Notes: generated from the letters alone by a model not told the origin. A stretch of 10,429 bases of DNA from Hallerella sp964587155 (GCA_964587155.1 CAZPKF010000031.1:1-10429), one strand, 5' to 3'. Numbered from the stretch's first letter, positions 1-7,398 are shown. A program made the numbers and translations.

Positions 1-119
1 TACCAATGATCCCATCACCTTTTTCGGATGTATAGGCTTGCTGCAACTTGACGTATTCTCCGGGAAAAATTCCCCCATCAAAAAACTTCTAGATCAAGAT
101 GAAACTATATTGTTTTCAA

Positions 120-452
120 ATGGCCAAAAGAACGGATATCGTGCGAGCACCTCAAAGCGCTTCTGCGTTCAACAAGGCTCTTTCCATTTTGGGTGTCATC
201 GCCGCTGTCGTTTACGGAATTTCTCCCATTGACATTTCGTTTGACGCGATTCCCATTCTGGGACAGCTTGATGATGTAAGTGCGCTTCTCGCTGCTGGTG
301 CGAACATTGTTCAACAATTTTCCAAAGATCAAAATGCTTTTTTTACGAAATTGTTGAAATACATAAAATGGTTTTTTCTGGCGTTCTTTGTTTTGTCTGC
401 AATCCTTGTTGGCGGAGTATTTGCTGCCATCATCGCTTTGTTCAAAGCTTGA
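120..452 (+). CDS. DUF1232 (YkvA-like) small membrane protein
   Basis: This is a 110-residue protein of unknown biochemical role. The sequence shows a first hydrophobic stretch at about residues 19-36, followed by the motif YGISPIDISFDAIPILGQLD (32-51) and then Asp52. That pattern matches the DUF1232/YkvA family signature (SPIDLIPDFIPVLGxLDD). A strong second membrane helix lies at about 84-108 and ends the protein. I chose the ATG at 120 because it gives a basic MAKRTD start. An in-frame ATG at 99 would add seven residues, and neither has a convincing ribosome binding site. A TATATT at 106-111 could be a -10 box that would give a nearly leaderless message, but no -35 supports it. The pseudouridine synthase gene starts 45 bases downstream on the same strand, so the two may be cotranscribed. 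The family call is good; the function is unknown. Confidence 0.75.
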   Translation: MAKRTDIVRAPQSASAFNKALSILGVIAAVVYGISPIDISFDAIPILGQLDDVSALLAAGANIVQQFSKDQNAFFTKLLKYIKWFFLAFFVLSAILVGGVFAAIIALFKA

Positions 453-497
453 GCTGATTGACCGCATCGGTGGGGATTTTCTAAATATGGGATTGTA

Positions 498-1214
498 ATG
501 GATTGCAAATGTTTTGGTGTCGCCCGAATTTTGAATAAACGCGGTTATTGCTCCCGCTCCCGAGCAGAACTTTTAGTGCGATCAGGCTCCGTCTGTTTAA
601 ATGGAATACGCGTCTTGGATCCGGAAACGCCGGCAAAAATGGATTCTAGGATAACGGTAGATGGCGTTCCTGTAAAGCAAAAAGCACCGGTTTATCTTTT
701 GATGCACAAGCCGCGGGGCGTTGTGACAACAGCCTTAGATGAAAAAGGCCGTCAAACGGTGATGGATTTACTGAAAGGGAAAAATTATCCGCATCTGTTT
801 CCTGTCGGTCGATTGGACAAAGCGAGCGAAGGACTTTTGATTTTGACGAACGACACCGCTTTTGCAAATAAGATTCTTTCGCCAGAAAGTCATTTGGAAA
901 AGGAATATCACGTGCAGGTTTCCCGTTTGCCATCGGAATCTGAATTTCACCAAATGCAAAAAGGCGTTTGGGTCCCACCGCGCGTGTTTGGTGAAAAAAT
1001 GGAATGGATGAAAATGGCAAAAGCTGACGTTTTGCGAAAAGGGGATAAGTCGGGGTGGATTTCCGTTGTGTTGCAAGAAGGGAAAAATAGGGAAATCCGC
1101 CGCATTCTTCAAATTTTTAGCATAGATGTTCTCCGGCTTATCCGCGTCCGTATTGGAACGTGGACTCTTGGCAGCTTAAAACCCGGTGAAGTGGAAAATT
1201 TGGAACGGGAATAG
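498..1214 (+). CDS. RsuA/RluB-family pseudouridine synthase
   Basis: This enzyme should isomerise a specific uridine to pseudouridine in ribosomal RNA. An S4 RNA-binding domain lies at about residues 7-55 (ILNKRGYCSRSRAELLVRSG). The catalytic domain carries GRLDKASEGLLILTND (104-119), the family motif GRLDxxTSGLLILTND, with Asp107 as the expected nucleophile. A later EGKNREIRRI (194-203) and VRLIRVRIG-like segment are hallmarks of the RsuA/RluB/RluE/RluF branch. The 238-residue length is normal for that branch. The ATG at 498 is the usable start: a GGGA lies five bases upstream, and an out-of-frame ATG at 487 runs straight into a stop. Sequence alone cannot say which rRNA position is modified (16S U516-type, 23S U2605-type or other), so no symbol is given. 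The serine-to-glutamate change in the motif (ASEGLL for TSGLL) is tolerated in relatives. Confidence 0.93.
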   Translation: MDCKCFGVARILNKRGYCSRSRAELLVRSGSVCLNGIRVLDPETPAKMDSRITVDGVPVKQKAPVYLLMHKPRGVVTTALDEKGRQTVMDLLKGKNYPHLFPVGRLDKASEGLLILTNDTAFANKILSPESHLEKEYHVQVSRLPSESEFHQMQKGVWVPPRVFGEKMEWMKMAKADVLRKGDKSGWISVVLQEGKNREIRRILQIFSIDVLRLIRVRIGTWTLGSLKPGEVENLERE

Positions 1215-1294
1215 GACTTTTTCCAAGTTGTCTTTGGACAACGTTAAAAATGGCGAGATGGTGAAAATTTTCGGGGAAAGGGTAATTTTTTCGC

Positions 1295-3865
1295 ATGATG
1301 GATTTTATGGCGAAAAAGAAATTTTCACTGTTTGCTGCAGCTGCTTGTTTCGGAATGGAATTTGCCATTGCTGGCCCATTGGCCTTTCCCGAGGCTTTGG
1401 GATTTGGCGCGAATGCGACTGGAGGCCGCGAAGGTTCTGTTTACCATGTGACCAATTTGAATGATTCCGGCGAAGGCTCGTTCCGCGATGCGGTGAGTCA
1501 GCCAAACCGGATTGTCGTTTTTGATGTGGGCGGTTACATCACCATCAAATCGGCGGTTTCTATTTCCAGCAATATCACCATTGCCGGTCAGACGGCGCCC
1601 GGTGAAGGTATCGGCATTCGGGGCGGTAAACTTTCGACGGGAAAACAGAAAAACATCATCATCCGCTATTTGCGCATTCGGCCGGGTTCCGGAACGGCTT
1701 CCCGGAAAGATGACGGTTTGAATCTTTACGATGCCCAAAACATTATCGTTGACCATACTTCGGTGGAATTTGCTCCGTGGAATAATTTCGGCGGCAGTTC
1801 CGATAATTGGCAAACGTATCCGGTGACAAACATCACCATTCAGAATTGCCTTATCGCCAATCCGATTGATCAGCAATTTGGCGCGCATATCGAATCGGTG
1901 AACGGTTACTGGTCTTGGTATTACAATGCTTTTGTGAATACGCATAACCGCAATCCTTTAGACAAAGTGAACGATGTCTTTGTGAACAACGTTCATTACA
2001 ATTTCGAAGCGGGCTACACGACGCATACAAGCACCAGCTTCAAACATGACATTGTGAACAATTACTTTGTCTATGGTCCCAAAGGAAAAAATCCCTGGTT
2101 CCAGATAGACAAAAATCAGAGCATTTATTCCAGTGGAAATTTGATAGACAACAATCGGGATGGTGCTTTGAACGGCGTGGCGACGAACATCTATTGGTAT
2201 CAAGGTGAAGGCACCGTGCTTTCTGAACCTTGGAGCGAACAGACAACGTCGAATCCGATTCTTTCCGCACCGACGGCGTGGAGATTTGTCAATTCCCAAT
2301 CGGGAACACTCCCTTACGATGACATTGATTCGCTCATTTGGCATCAGATGAGTTCTCTTGGAACAGAAGGTCGCCTTTATACAAGTGAAACGCAAACAGG
2401 CCTTTCGGATAATGGATGGGGTAAAATTCTGGGCGGCGAAAAACCGACAGACACCGATGGCGACGGAATGCCGGATTACTTTGAAGAGGCGATGGGGTTC
2501 AATCCGCTTGAAGACGATGCAATGAAAAAATTTGCCGACGGCTATGCTTATATTGAAAAGTATATCAATTGGCTGGGGGCGATGCACATGAGCGTTCCGA
2601 AAAATGGAAGCGCAGCATTTGACTTGAAAAATATCACAAGGGGATTCCAAGATGCTTCGCCGACTTATTCCGTTTTTTCTGCGGAAAACGGTTCGGTTTC
2701 TCTCGCTTCCGATGGCCATTCGGCGTTGTTCTCTCCCAAGCCGAATTTTAAGGGGCTCGCACATTTTAAATATACAGTCAAGGGTTCGGATGGAACGGAA
2801 TATTCGGGCCGCATCGAAGTCCTTGTGGAAGAAAGCGATTTGACCATTGGACCTGCGCTCTTCCTGCAATCGGGAAGTGCGGACCAAAGTTTGATGTTGG
2901 GCGAAACGCTGTCCGAAATCGTTTTCAAGTACGAAGAATGTGACGGCGTGAAGGTGTCCGGGCTTCCGACAGGAGTCTCTGCGGCGCAAGACGCTTCGAA
3001 AGGAACGGTGTTGATTTCAGGAGCTCCGTCTGAATCGGGAACGTTCCTTTACACGGTGTCGGCTGAGGGTGATGGTGCGGAATCTGTCAAAGCGACAGGG
3101 ACGATAGTCATTCGAAAGTGGGCTGAACAGGTCAAAAATCCGGATGCTTACCTCAGCAGCGTGAATGCCGCATTTCCAAACGATGGAGTTGGCGCTTATG
3201 AAGATAAAAATGTGGGCTGGATTGACAGCGGATATTACAACTTTACGAATAGCTCGGAAAGTTATGGAGCTTGGAATTTGAATTCCTCTTTGGCGCATTC
3301 AAATGTCGCGCTCAACATCCGATTTGCCAATGGTGGCGGCTCGGAACGCTCCATGGAACTTTTTGTCAATGGCAAAAGTGCTGGCGTTGTCCGTTTCCCG
3401 GCGACGGCGAATTGGTCAACTTACGACAGTGTTGCCGTCCGGATTTCTTTGGCGAAAGGGTCGAATGTCCTCCGTTTGAAATCCCTTACGGAAAACGGCG
3501 GGCCGAACGTGGACCAGTTCCGCTTTGACGTGGAGGGCGTTTCTCAAATTCAGGGAGAAGTCATTGAAGATGCCGAAAATCAGCAGGATGATTGTGAAGT
3601 TGGCAAGGAAGACGAATGCGATGAATTGGGTATTGCATTCGGCACCACGGTCCCTTTCAAAAATTTCGCCACCGCATCATTTGACTTGAAGTCGGGAACA
3701 TTGCAAATGTCTCGGGATGGTTTCGTCAGAGTTTCCGTATTCCGCGCCGATGGGCGTTTGATTGCGGCATTTTCCGGGAATGTCCAGGCAGGAACGACAA
3801 AGCTCGACTTTGACCGATCAACGCTTCCGATGGGAAATTATCGGGTCCGCATCCAGATGAAGTAA
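1295..3865 (+). CDS. Secreted modular pectate lyase with CBM and T9SS-like C-terminal domain
   Basis: The 856-residue product is a predicted extracellular polysaccharide lyase that cleaves pectate by beta-elimination. Its N-terminus is a Sec signal peptide (KKK, hydrophobic core, cleavage near AIAG, about residue 27). A right-handed beta-helix pectate lyase domain of the PL1 type spans about 30-380. It has GFGANATGGREG (36-47), NIIVDHTS (149-156, the VWIDH-like calcium site) and NRNP with Arg219 as candidate catalytic base. DTDGDGMPDYFEEAMGFNP (386-404) is a calcium-binding, TSP3-like linker. Two Ig/cadherin-like modules follow (about 435-512 and 517-608), then a CBM6/CBM35-like module (611-748), an acidic linker with two cysteines (755-778), and a beta-rich end (about 780-856) resembling a T9SS type A sorting domain (VRVSVFRADGRLI...LPMGNYRVRI). 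ATGs at 1295, 1298 and 1307 are all possible. GGGGAAAGGG sits about 12 bases before the first; the one at 1307 gives the neatest signal peptide. Confidence 0.92.
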   Translation: MMDFMAKKKFSLFAAAACFGMEFAIAGPLAFPEALGFGANATGGREGSVYHVTNLNDSGEGSFRDAVSQPNRIVVFDVGGYITIKSAVSISSNITIAGQTAPGEGIGIRGGKLSTGKQKNIIIRYLRIRPGSGTASRKDDGLNLYDAQNIIVDHTSVEFAPWNNFGGSSDNWQTYPVTNITIQNCLIANPIDQQFGAHIESVNGYWSWYYNAFVNTHNRNPLDKVNDVFVNNVHYNFEAGYTTHTSTSFKHDIVNNYFVYGPKGKNPWFQIDKNQSIYSSGNLIDNNRDGALNGVATNIYWYQGEGTVLSEPWSEQTTSNPILSAPTAWRFVNSQSGTLPYDDIDSLIWHQMSSLGTEGRLYTSETQTGLSDNGWGKILGGEKPTDTDGDGMPDYFEEAMGFNPLEDDAMKKFADGYAYIEKYINWLGAMHMSVPKNGSAAFDLKNITRGFQDASPTYSVFSAENGSVSLASDGHSALFSPKPNFKGLAHFKYTVKGSDGTEYSGRIEVLVEESDLTIGPALFLQSGSADQSLMLGETLSEIVFKYEECDGVKVSGLPTGVSAAQDASKGTVLISGAPSESGTFLYTVSAEGDGAESVKATGTIVIRKWAEQVKNPDAYLSSVNAAFPNDGVGAYEDKNVGWIDSGYYNFTNSSESYGAWNLNSSLAHSNVALNIRFANGGGSERSMELFVNGKSAGVVRFPATANWSTYDSVAVRISLAKGSNVLRLKSLTENGGPNVDQFRFDVEGVSQIQGEVIEDAENQQDDCEVGKEDECDELGIAFGTTVPFKNFATASFDLKSGTLQMSRDGFVRVSVFRADGRLIAAFSGNVQAGTTKLDFDRSTLPMGNYRVRIQMK

Positions 3866-3884
3866 CTTCTCGGGGGAGAACGGG

Positions 3885-3920
3885 AAGAGCCTCCGTGGGG
3901 AGGCTCTTCTTTCATTTTTA
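3885..3920 (+). terminator. Rho-independent terminator after pectate lyase
   Basis: A perfect 10-bp stem AAGAGCCTCC (3885-3894) pairs with GGAGGCTCTT (3899-3908) around the loop GTGG. It is followed by the T-rich run CTTTCATTTTTATTT and lies 19 bases after the lyase stop codon. It also lies just past the folD stop on the opposite strand. It could stop leftward transcripts too, but no T-tract follows it in that direction. Confidence 0.9.
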
Positions 3921-4763
3921 TTTGTCGAGAAACTGTTCGCCGCTATCGACACTTTGATAAATCAGCGTGTTGATGGTCATGGGGCCGACTCCGCCGGGAA
4001 CGGGCGTGTAGGCGCTTGCCACTTCGTCGAGGCCCGCTTTTTCAATGTCGCCCACTCCTCCCGGATGATAACCGGCATCGATGACGACTGCACCTTTTTT
4101 TATCCAAGCCGTTTTGATGAATTCCGGTTTTCCGACCGCTCCGACGAGGATGTCTGCTTCGCCGACGTACTTTTCCAAATCTTTCGTTTTGCTGTGGCAA
4201 ATGGTGACAGTGCAATTCGCGTTCAAAAGCATCATCGCCATCGGCTTTCCGAGAATGGCGCTGCGACCGACGACAACGGCGTGTTTCCCTTCGAGGGGAA
4301 TTTCGTACGCTTTGAGAATGCGCATGATTCCTGCGGGCGTTGCGCTCCCATAGGCCTTTTCGCCCATAGCCATTAGGCCAAAGCCGAGGCATGTCACGCC
4401 GTCAACGTCTTTTCTGCGGGAAATCTTTTCAAAAGCGGCCCGTTCATCGATGTGTCTGGGAACCGGGTGTTGCAACAAAATGCCGTGGACGTTCGGATTT
4501 TCGTTCAATTCTTCAATTTTTGCAAGCAATTCTGCGGTTGTCGTTTGTTTGGGCATGTGGACGGGAAGGCTTTCCATGCCAACCCGGGCGCAGGCGTTTC
4601 CCTTCATTTTCACATAAGTGGCGCTGGCGGGGTCGTCACCGACGAGGATTGTCGCCAAAATGGGCGTTTTTCCGGTGCGGTTTTTCAACGCTTCGACGCG
4701 TTCTTTCAGTTGAAGTTCGGATTCTTTGGCTAATTTCTTTCCGTCAAGGATAAGTGCAGGCAT
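3918..4763 (-). CDS. folD: Bifunctional methylenetetrahydrofolate dehydrogenase / methenyl-THF cyclohydrolase
   Basis: FolD interconverts 5,10-methylene-THF and 10-formyl-THF in the cytoplasm using NADP, feeding purine and formyl-Met synthesis. Positions below count from the upstream ATG at 4775. ATILVGDDPASATYVKMKGN (41-60) contains the YxxxK active-site motif (Tyr54, Lys58). KDVDG (122-126) supplies the conserved Asp125, VVVGRSAILGKP (167-178) is the nucleotide-binding loop, and PVPGGVGPMT (258-267) is the second family signature. The substrate-site loop reads LLQHPVP in place of the usual LQLPLP. I chose the ATG at 4763 because GGAG lies six bases upstream and the protein then begins MPALILDGKKLA like other FolDs (281 residues). 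The ATG at 4775 is an alternative. The gene converges on the pectate lyase and shares the hairpin between them. Confidence 0.96.
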   Translation of the reverse strand: MPALILDGKKLAKESELQLKERVEALKNRTGKTPILATILVGDDPASATYVKMKGNACARVGMESLPVHMPKQTTTAELLAKIEELNENPNVHGILLQHPVPRHIDERAAFEKISRRKDVDGVTCLGFGLMAMGEKAYGSATPAGIMRILKAYEIPLEGKHAVVVGRSAILGKPMAMMLLNANCTVTICHSKTKDLEKYVGEADILVGAVGKPEFIKTAWIKKGAVVIDAGYHPGGVGDIEKAGLDEVASAYTPVPGGVGPMTINTLIYQSVDSGEQFLDK

Positions 4764-4775
4764 AAGCTTCTCCAT

Positions 4776-4800
4776 TTTTCCCCAAAGATAGCAAACCCCT
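4776..4800 (-). promoter_or_regulatory. Possible -10/-7 element for folD
   Basis: Read leftward, the bases just before folD contain GCTATCTTTG. This matches the TAnnTTTG -7 element described for Bacteroidetes promoters, about 13 bases before the ATG at 4775. No convincing -35/-33 partner was found at proper spacing. The organism is only inferred to be in the related Fibrobacterota, so this is a weak call. Confidence 0.2.
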
Positions 4801-4833
4801 CTCCGGAAAGATGTAAAAAGTGAAAAATCGGCT

Positions 4834-5082
4834 TTACAGGGTTAGTAAATTTTGAAGAAGATCTGCAATTCCGATGGCGATAAAAATCCACGGATAGGAT
4901 AGCGGTCCAGGAAGCCAACCCGTTTTTTGGTGATTTTTCCCCGTAAACAGGGGCGTTTCCTTTTCTACTTCGTTCGAAAGGAGCTTTTTTGCCCGGTCTT
5001 GTGCTCGAGAGAATTCCGAAGGCGTCCTAACGGCCTGCGGAGTCTTGTCTGAAGAAAACAACGAATGGTTTGACGACATCAT
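4834..5082 (-). CDS. Small hypothetical single-pass membrane protein
   Basis: I do not recognise a family. The 82-residue product starts MMSSNHSLFSSDKTPQ, continues as a charged, probably helical stretch (SRAQDRAKKLLSNEVEKETP, about 25-44) and ends in one hydrophobic segment (about 60-82). That suggests a C-terminally anchored inner-membrane protein with its soluble part at the N-terminus. I chose the ATG at 5082 because GAGAG lies six bases upstream. The open frame continues to 5163, but that extension has no ribosome binding site. The stop is 70 bases before folD on the same strand, so the two may share a transcript. The shadow frames over it are poorer. The good ribosome binding site and protein-like composition support a real gene, but without homology the call stays moderate. 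Confidence 0.55.
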   Translation of the reverse strand: MMSSNHSLFSSDKTPQAVRTPSEFSRAQDRAKKLLSNEVEKETPLFTGKNHQKTGWLPGPLSYPWIFIAIGIADLLQNLLTL

Positions 5083-5129
5083 ATACAACTCTCTTTTGCT
5101 TACAACAATTTCCCGTTCCAATCCATCTA

Positions 5130-5163
5130 AGGGAAAGTTTAGAAAAAATAACAACCCTTTCAA
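5130..5163 (-). promoter_or_regulatory. Weak sigma-70-like promoter for the small membrane protein
   Basis: On the minus strand TTGAAA (5163-5158) is followed after 16 bases by TAAACT (5141-5136). That would place the transcript start near 5129 and leave a leader of about 47 bases. The -10 box is poor. The 159-base gap 5083-5241 otherwise holds only AT-rich sequence and a short imperfect inverted repeat (AACCCTTT/AAAGGTTT near 5153-5169). Confidence 0.25.
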
Positions 5164-5241
5164 AGGTTTATAATGTAATTTTCTAAAATTTTCCTTGCCG
5201 GGTATGTTCTAGGTCACAGTGGTGCCGACGGAAATTCCCAA

Positions 5242-5928
5242 TCAAAGTTTTTGGCTCATGCCAAAACGGAAGTGCAGCGTCAGCGAAAGAACGCCTGCCT
5301 GTATCCAATGTTCCGCATGTTTGTCTGTCGGTTTGTATTCGTTGATTCCCAAAGGCAATTGCAGTAAATGTCCGTAAGACGCCGAGAATAGAAAATTTTC
5401 CGTGATGGTATAAGTAAAAGCTAGGGAGAGCATGCAGCCCAGTCCTATCAAGTTTTCCGAGTCGTCGTTGTCGTCGGAGTCCACGTGCAAATAGGAAATG
5501 GTCGGGGAGAATTTTCCCTCTATAACATAATGACGCTTGGAAATAAATTCCGGGCCAACGCTTAATAAAGACCAGATGGCGCCGTAAAGAGCATCGTCTT
5601 CGCCCAAAGCGGCCGGACTGACGATAACGTATTGCGGAATGATAATCATCCACATCGGCGCTAGGTGCACTTCTCGCATCGTATTTAAATAGCGGCGGTA
5701 TCGGATGGGAATTTTGTCTTTATTGTTTTCCAAGGTTCTTGGCGTGATGACTCCGTATGGGGCTAAATTGAATCCGGTGTGAAATTCCCTGCCGGCGACT
5801 CCGGGAATCCAAAATCCGGTGGGGCCGATTCCTACGTTGAACGGCACTTCGACGTGGGTGACGGGTCTTGCGGCGTGAATGGACGCGGCGAACAGGATTA
5901 AAAAAAGGACGGCAGCCCACTTTTTCAT
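5242..5928 (-). CDS. Hypothetical exported protein, probable outer-membrane beta-barrel
   Basis: This 228-residue protein has a clear Sec signal peptide: MKKW, a hydrophobic core VLFLILFAA, and a cleavage site after SIHA (residue 19). The mature part alternates polar and aromatic/hydrophobic residues as in barrel strands, for example YVIEGKFSPTISYLHV, SLAFTYTITENFLFSASYG and the C-terminal AGVLSLTLHFRFG. An acidic loop DSDDNDDSE lies near residues 150-158. Size and pattern suggest a small (8-10 strand) outer-membrane barrel, but I cannot name a family. AGGA lies eight bases before the ATG. It is divergent from the FKBP lipoprotein gene with only 45 bases between the two starts. No terminator is evident after its stop, so read-through into the small membrane protein and folD is possible. 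Confidence 0.75.
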   Translation of the reverse strand: MKKWAAVLFLILFAASIHAARPVTHVEVPFNVGIGPTGFWIPGVAGREFHTGFNLAPYGVITPRTLENNKDKIPIRYRRYLNTMREVHLAPMWMIIIPQYVIVSPAALGEDDALYGAIWSLLSVGPEFISKRHYVIEGKFSPTISYLHVDSDDNDDSENLIGLGCMLSLAFTYTITENFLFSASYGHLLQLPLGINEYKPTDKHAEHWIQAGVLSLTLHFRFGMSQKL

Positions 5929-5973
5929 GATAAAGTTCCTAAATTGGAAAAATCGAACATCGAGGATTAAAAT

Positions 5974-7398
5974 ATGAAATTATGGACTTCCAGCATTTTG
6001 TCTGCCGCCATTTTGGGAACTTTCGTCGCCTGTTCAAACGCTCCGGCGCCGGAAACGGCTCCTGTTCCGGCAACAGATTCTGTCGCTGTAACTACACCCC
6101 AAAAAGACACGCTGGCTACGGCCAAGGATCGCTACAGCTATGCGTTGGGAATGGATATGGGGCGCGCCATCAAAAATGTAGATGCAGATATTGACAAGGA
6201 ACTTTTCATCCGTTCGTTGAGCGATCAAATGGACGGCAAGCCTTTGCTTATGACCGATGAACAAGCGGAAAAAGCTTTGAATGAACTGGTCTTGCAAATG
6301 CAGGTCGAGAAGAAAAAGAAAGAGGAAGCCGCCGCTCAAGCCGCTTTGGAACAGCAAAAAACATTCTTGGAAAAGAATAAAACGGTTGAAGGCGTTATTG
6401 CGATGCCCAGCGGCCTCCAATACAAGTATGTTGTCAAAAATGCGGACTCTACAGCCAAGTCGCCCAAACTAACCGATAAGGTTCGCGTGCATTACGCGGG
6501 TGCGTTGCTCGACGGCAAGGAATTCGACAGCTCCATTAAGCGTGGAGAACCGCTTGAATTTCCCGTTAATGCGGTGATTCAAGGTTGGCAAGAGCTGTTG
6601 ACCTTGATGAAAGAGGGCGAAAAGGTGCAGGCCTGGATTCCCAGCCATTTGGGCTACGGCGTTGACGGAGCTGCTCCGGTGATTCCTCCCAATTCCCTTC
6701 TCGTGTTTGAAGTGCAACTGTTGAATGTGCTTTCGGACGAGCCTGCCGAGGATTCAATCAAGTCCGTTCTGGATTCTACGCAAAAAGCGGTCGCCGATTC
6801 GGGGGCTGTACAAATGACGGCGCAAGATAGCATCAAGGCCGCCAAGCAGGCAAAGGCAGACAGCCTCGCCGCAGTGAAAAAGGCGAAACAAGACAGCATT
6901 GCTGCAGCCAAAGCGGCGAAAAAGGCCGAGCAGGACAGCATCAAGGCGGCGAAGAAAGCGCAGGCAGATAGCCTTGCCGCAGTGAAGAAGGCGAAACAGG
7001 ATAGCATCAAGGCCGCCAAGCAGGCAAAGGCAGACAGCCTCGCCGCAGTGAAAAAGGCGAAACAAGACAGCATTGCTGCAGCCAAAGCGGCGAAAAAGGC
7101 CGAGCAGGACAGCATCAAGGCGGCGAAGAAAGCGCAGGCAGATAGCCTTGCCGCAGTGAAGAAGGCGAAACAGGATAGCATCAAGGCCGCCAAGCAGGCA
7201 AAGGCAGACAGCCTCGCCGCAGTGAAAAAGGCGAAACAAGACAGCATTGCTGCAGCCAAAGCGGCGAAAAAGGCCGAGCAGGACAGCATCAAGGCGGCGA
7301 AGGAAATGCAGGCGGATAGCCTCGTTGCAGAGAAGAAAGCGGAAGAGGCGAAACCGGCAGTAGTGGATTCCGCCAAAACGGAAAAACCGGCAAAGTAA
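5974..7398 (+). CDS. FKBP-type peptidyl-prolyl cis-trans isomerase lipoprotein with long repeat tail
   Basis: This predicted envelope chaperone catalyses proline isomerisation. An N-terminal signal ends in GTFVAC, a slightly atypical lipobox with Cys20 as the probable lipidated residue. A Pro/Ala/Thr linker follows (21-45). An FKBP_N-like helical dimerisation region covers about 48-135 (RYSYALGMDMGRAI). The FKBP catalytic domain spans about 146-253, with SGLQYKYV, VRVHYAGALLDGKEFDSS, VIQGWQELL, SHLGYG and PPNSLLVFEVQLL closely following FklB/Mip proteins. From about 284 the protein is an Ala/Lys-rich helix of 11- and 14-residue units of the form AAxKKAxxDS(I/L), resembling the TolA helix in style. 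It could span periplasm or contact peptidoglycan, which is inference. At 474 residues it is about twice the usual family size, and the excess is this tail. GAGGA lies seven bases before the ATG. Confidence 0.92.
   Translation: MKLWTSSILSAAILGTFVACSNAPAPETAPVPATDSVAVTTPQKDTLATAKDRYSYALGMDMGRAIKNVDADIDKELFIRSLSDQMDGKPLLMTDEQAEKALNELVLQMQVEKKKKEEAAAQAALEQQKTFLEKNKTVEGVIAMPSGLQYKYVVKNADSTAKSPKLTDKVRVHYAGALLDGKEFDSSIKRGEPLEFPVNAVIQGWQELLTLMKEGEKVQAWIPSHLGYGVDGAAPVIPPNSLLVFEVQLLNVLSDEPAEDSIKSVLDSTQKAVADSGAVQMTAQDSIKAAKQAKADSLAAVKKAKQDSIAAAKAAKKAEQDSIKAAKKAQADSLAAVKKAKQDSIKAAKQAKADSLAAVKKAKQDSIAAAKAAKKAEQDSIKAAKKAQADSLAAVKKAKQDSIKAAKQAKADSLAAVKKAKQDSIAAAKAAKKAEQDSIKAAKEMQADSLVAEKKAEEAKPAVVDSAKTEKPAK
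6835..7302 (+). repeat. Exact 174-bp tandem repeat array within the FKBP gene (2.7 copies)
   Basis: The segments starting at 6835, 7009 and 7183 are copies of one 174-bp unit. Copies 1 and 2 are identical over all 174 bases by eye. Copy 3 is identical for its first 120 bases, to 7302, and then diverges (GAAGGAAATG for GAAGAAAGCG). One unit encodes 58 residues, built from sub-units of 11+11+14+11+11 residues that each end in DSI or DSL. The related sub-units differ in codons (AAGGCC/AAGGCG, GACAGC/GATAGC), so the short repeats are old while the 174-bp duplication is recent or homogenised. Because 174 is a multiple of three, gain or loss of a copy keeps the frame. Confidence 0.95.

Noticed and set aside
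61..76. GGGAA-AAA-TTCCC inverted repeat near the left edge
   Set aside because: The stem is five pairs with a three-base loop and no T-tract, too weak to call a terminator or operator.
38..232. Plus-strand 64-residue open frame at the left end
   Set aside because: It overlaps the DUF1232 gene in another frame, has no ribosome binding site, and its second half is clearly a frame shadow (Arg/His/Cys-rich).
1227..1242. Hairpin GTTGTC-TTTG-GACAAC between the pseudouridine synthase and pectate lyase genes
   Set aside because: The 6-bp stem is AT-rich and followed by GTTAAAAATGG rather than a T-tract, so it is not supported as a terminator. A weak regulatory hairpin cannot be excluded.
1958..2989. 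343-residue minus-strand open frame inside the pectate lyase
   Set aside because: It is a mirror frame of a gene with strong domain evidence; its composition (Arg, His, Phe, Cys, Ile) is that of antisense translation and it has no recognisable motif.
5169..5174. TATAAT on the plus strand
   Set aside because: There is no -35 at proper spacing and no rightward gene for 800 bases, so it is probably chance in AT-rich sequence.
6835..7302. Possible CRISPR or satellite array
   Set aside because: The repeats are contiguous with no unique spacers, are multiples of three and lie in frame inside a protein gene.
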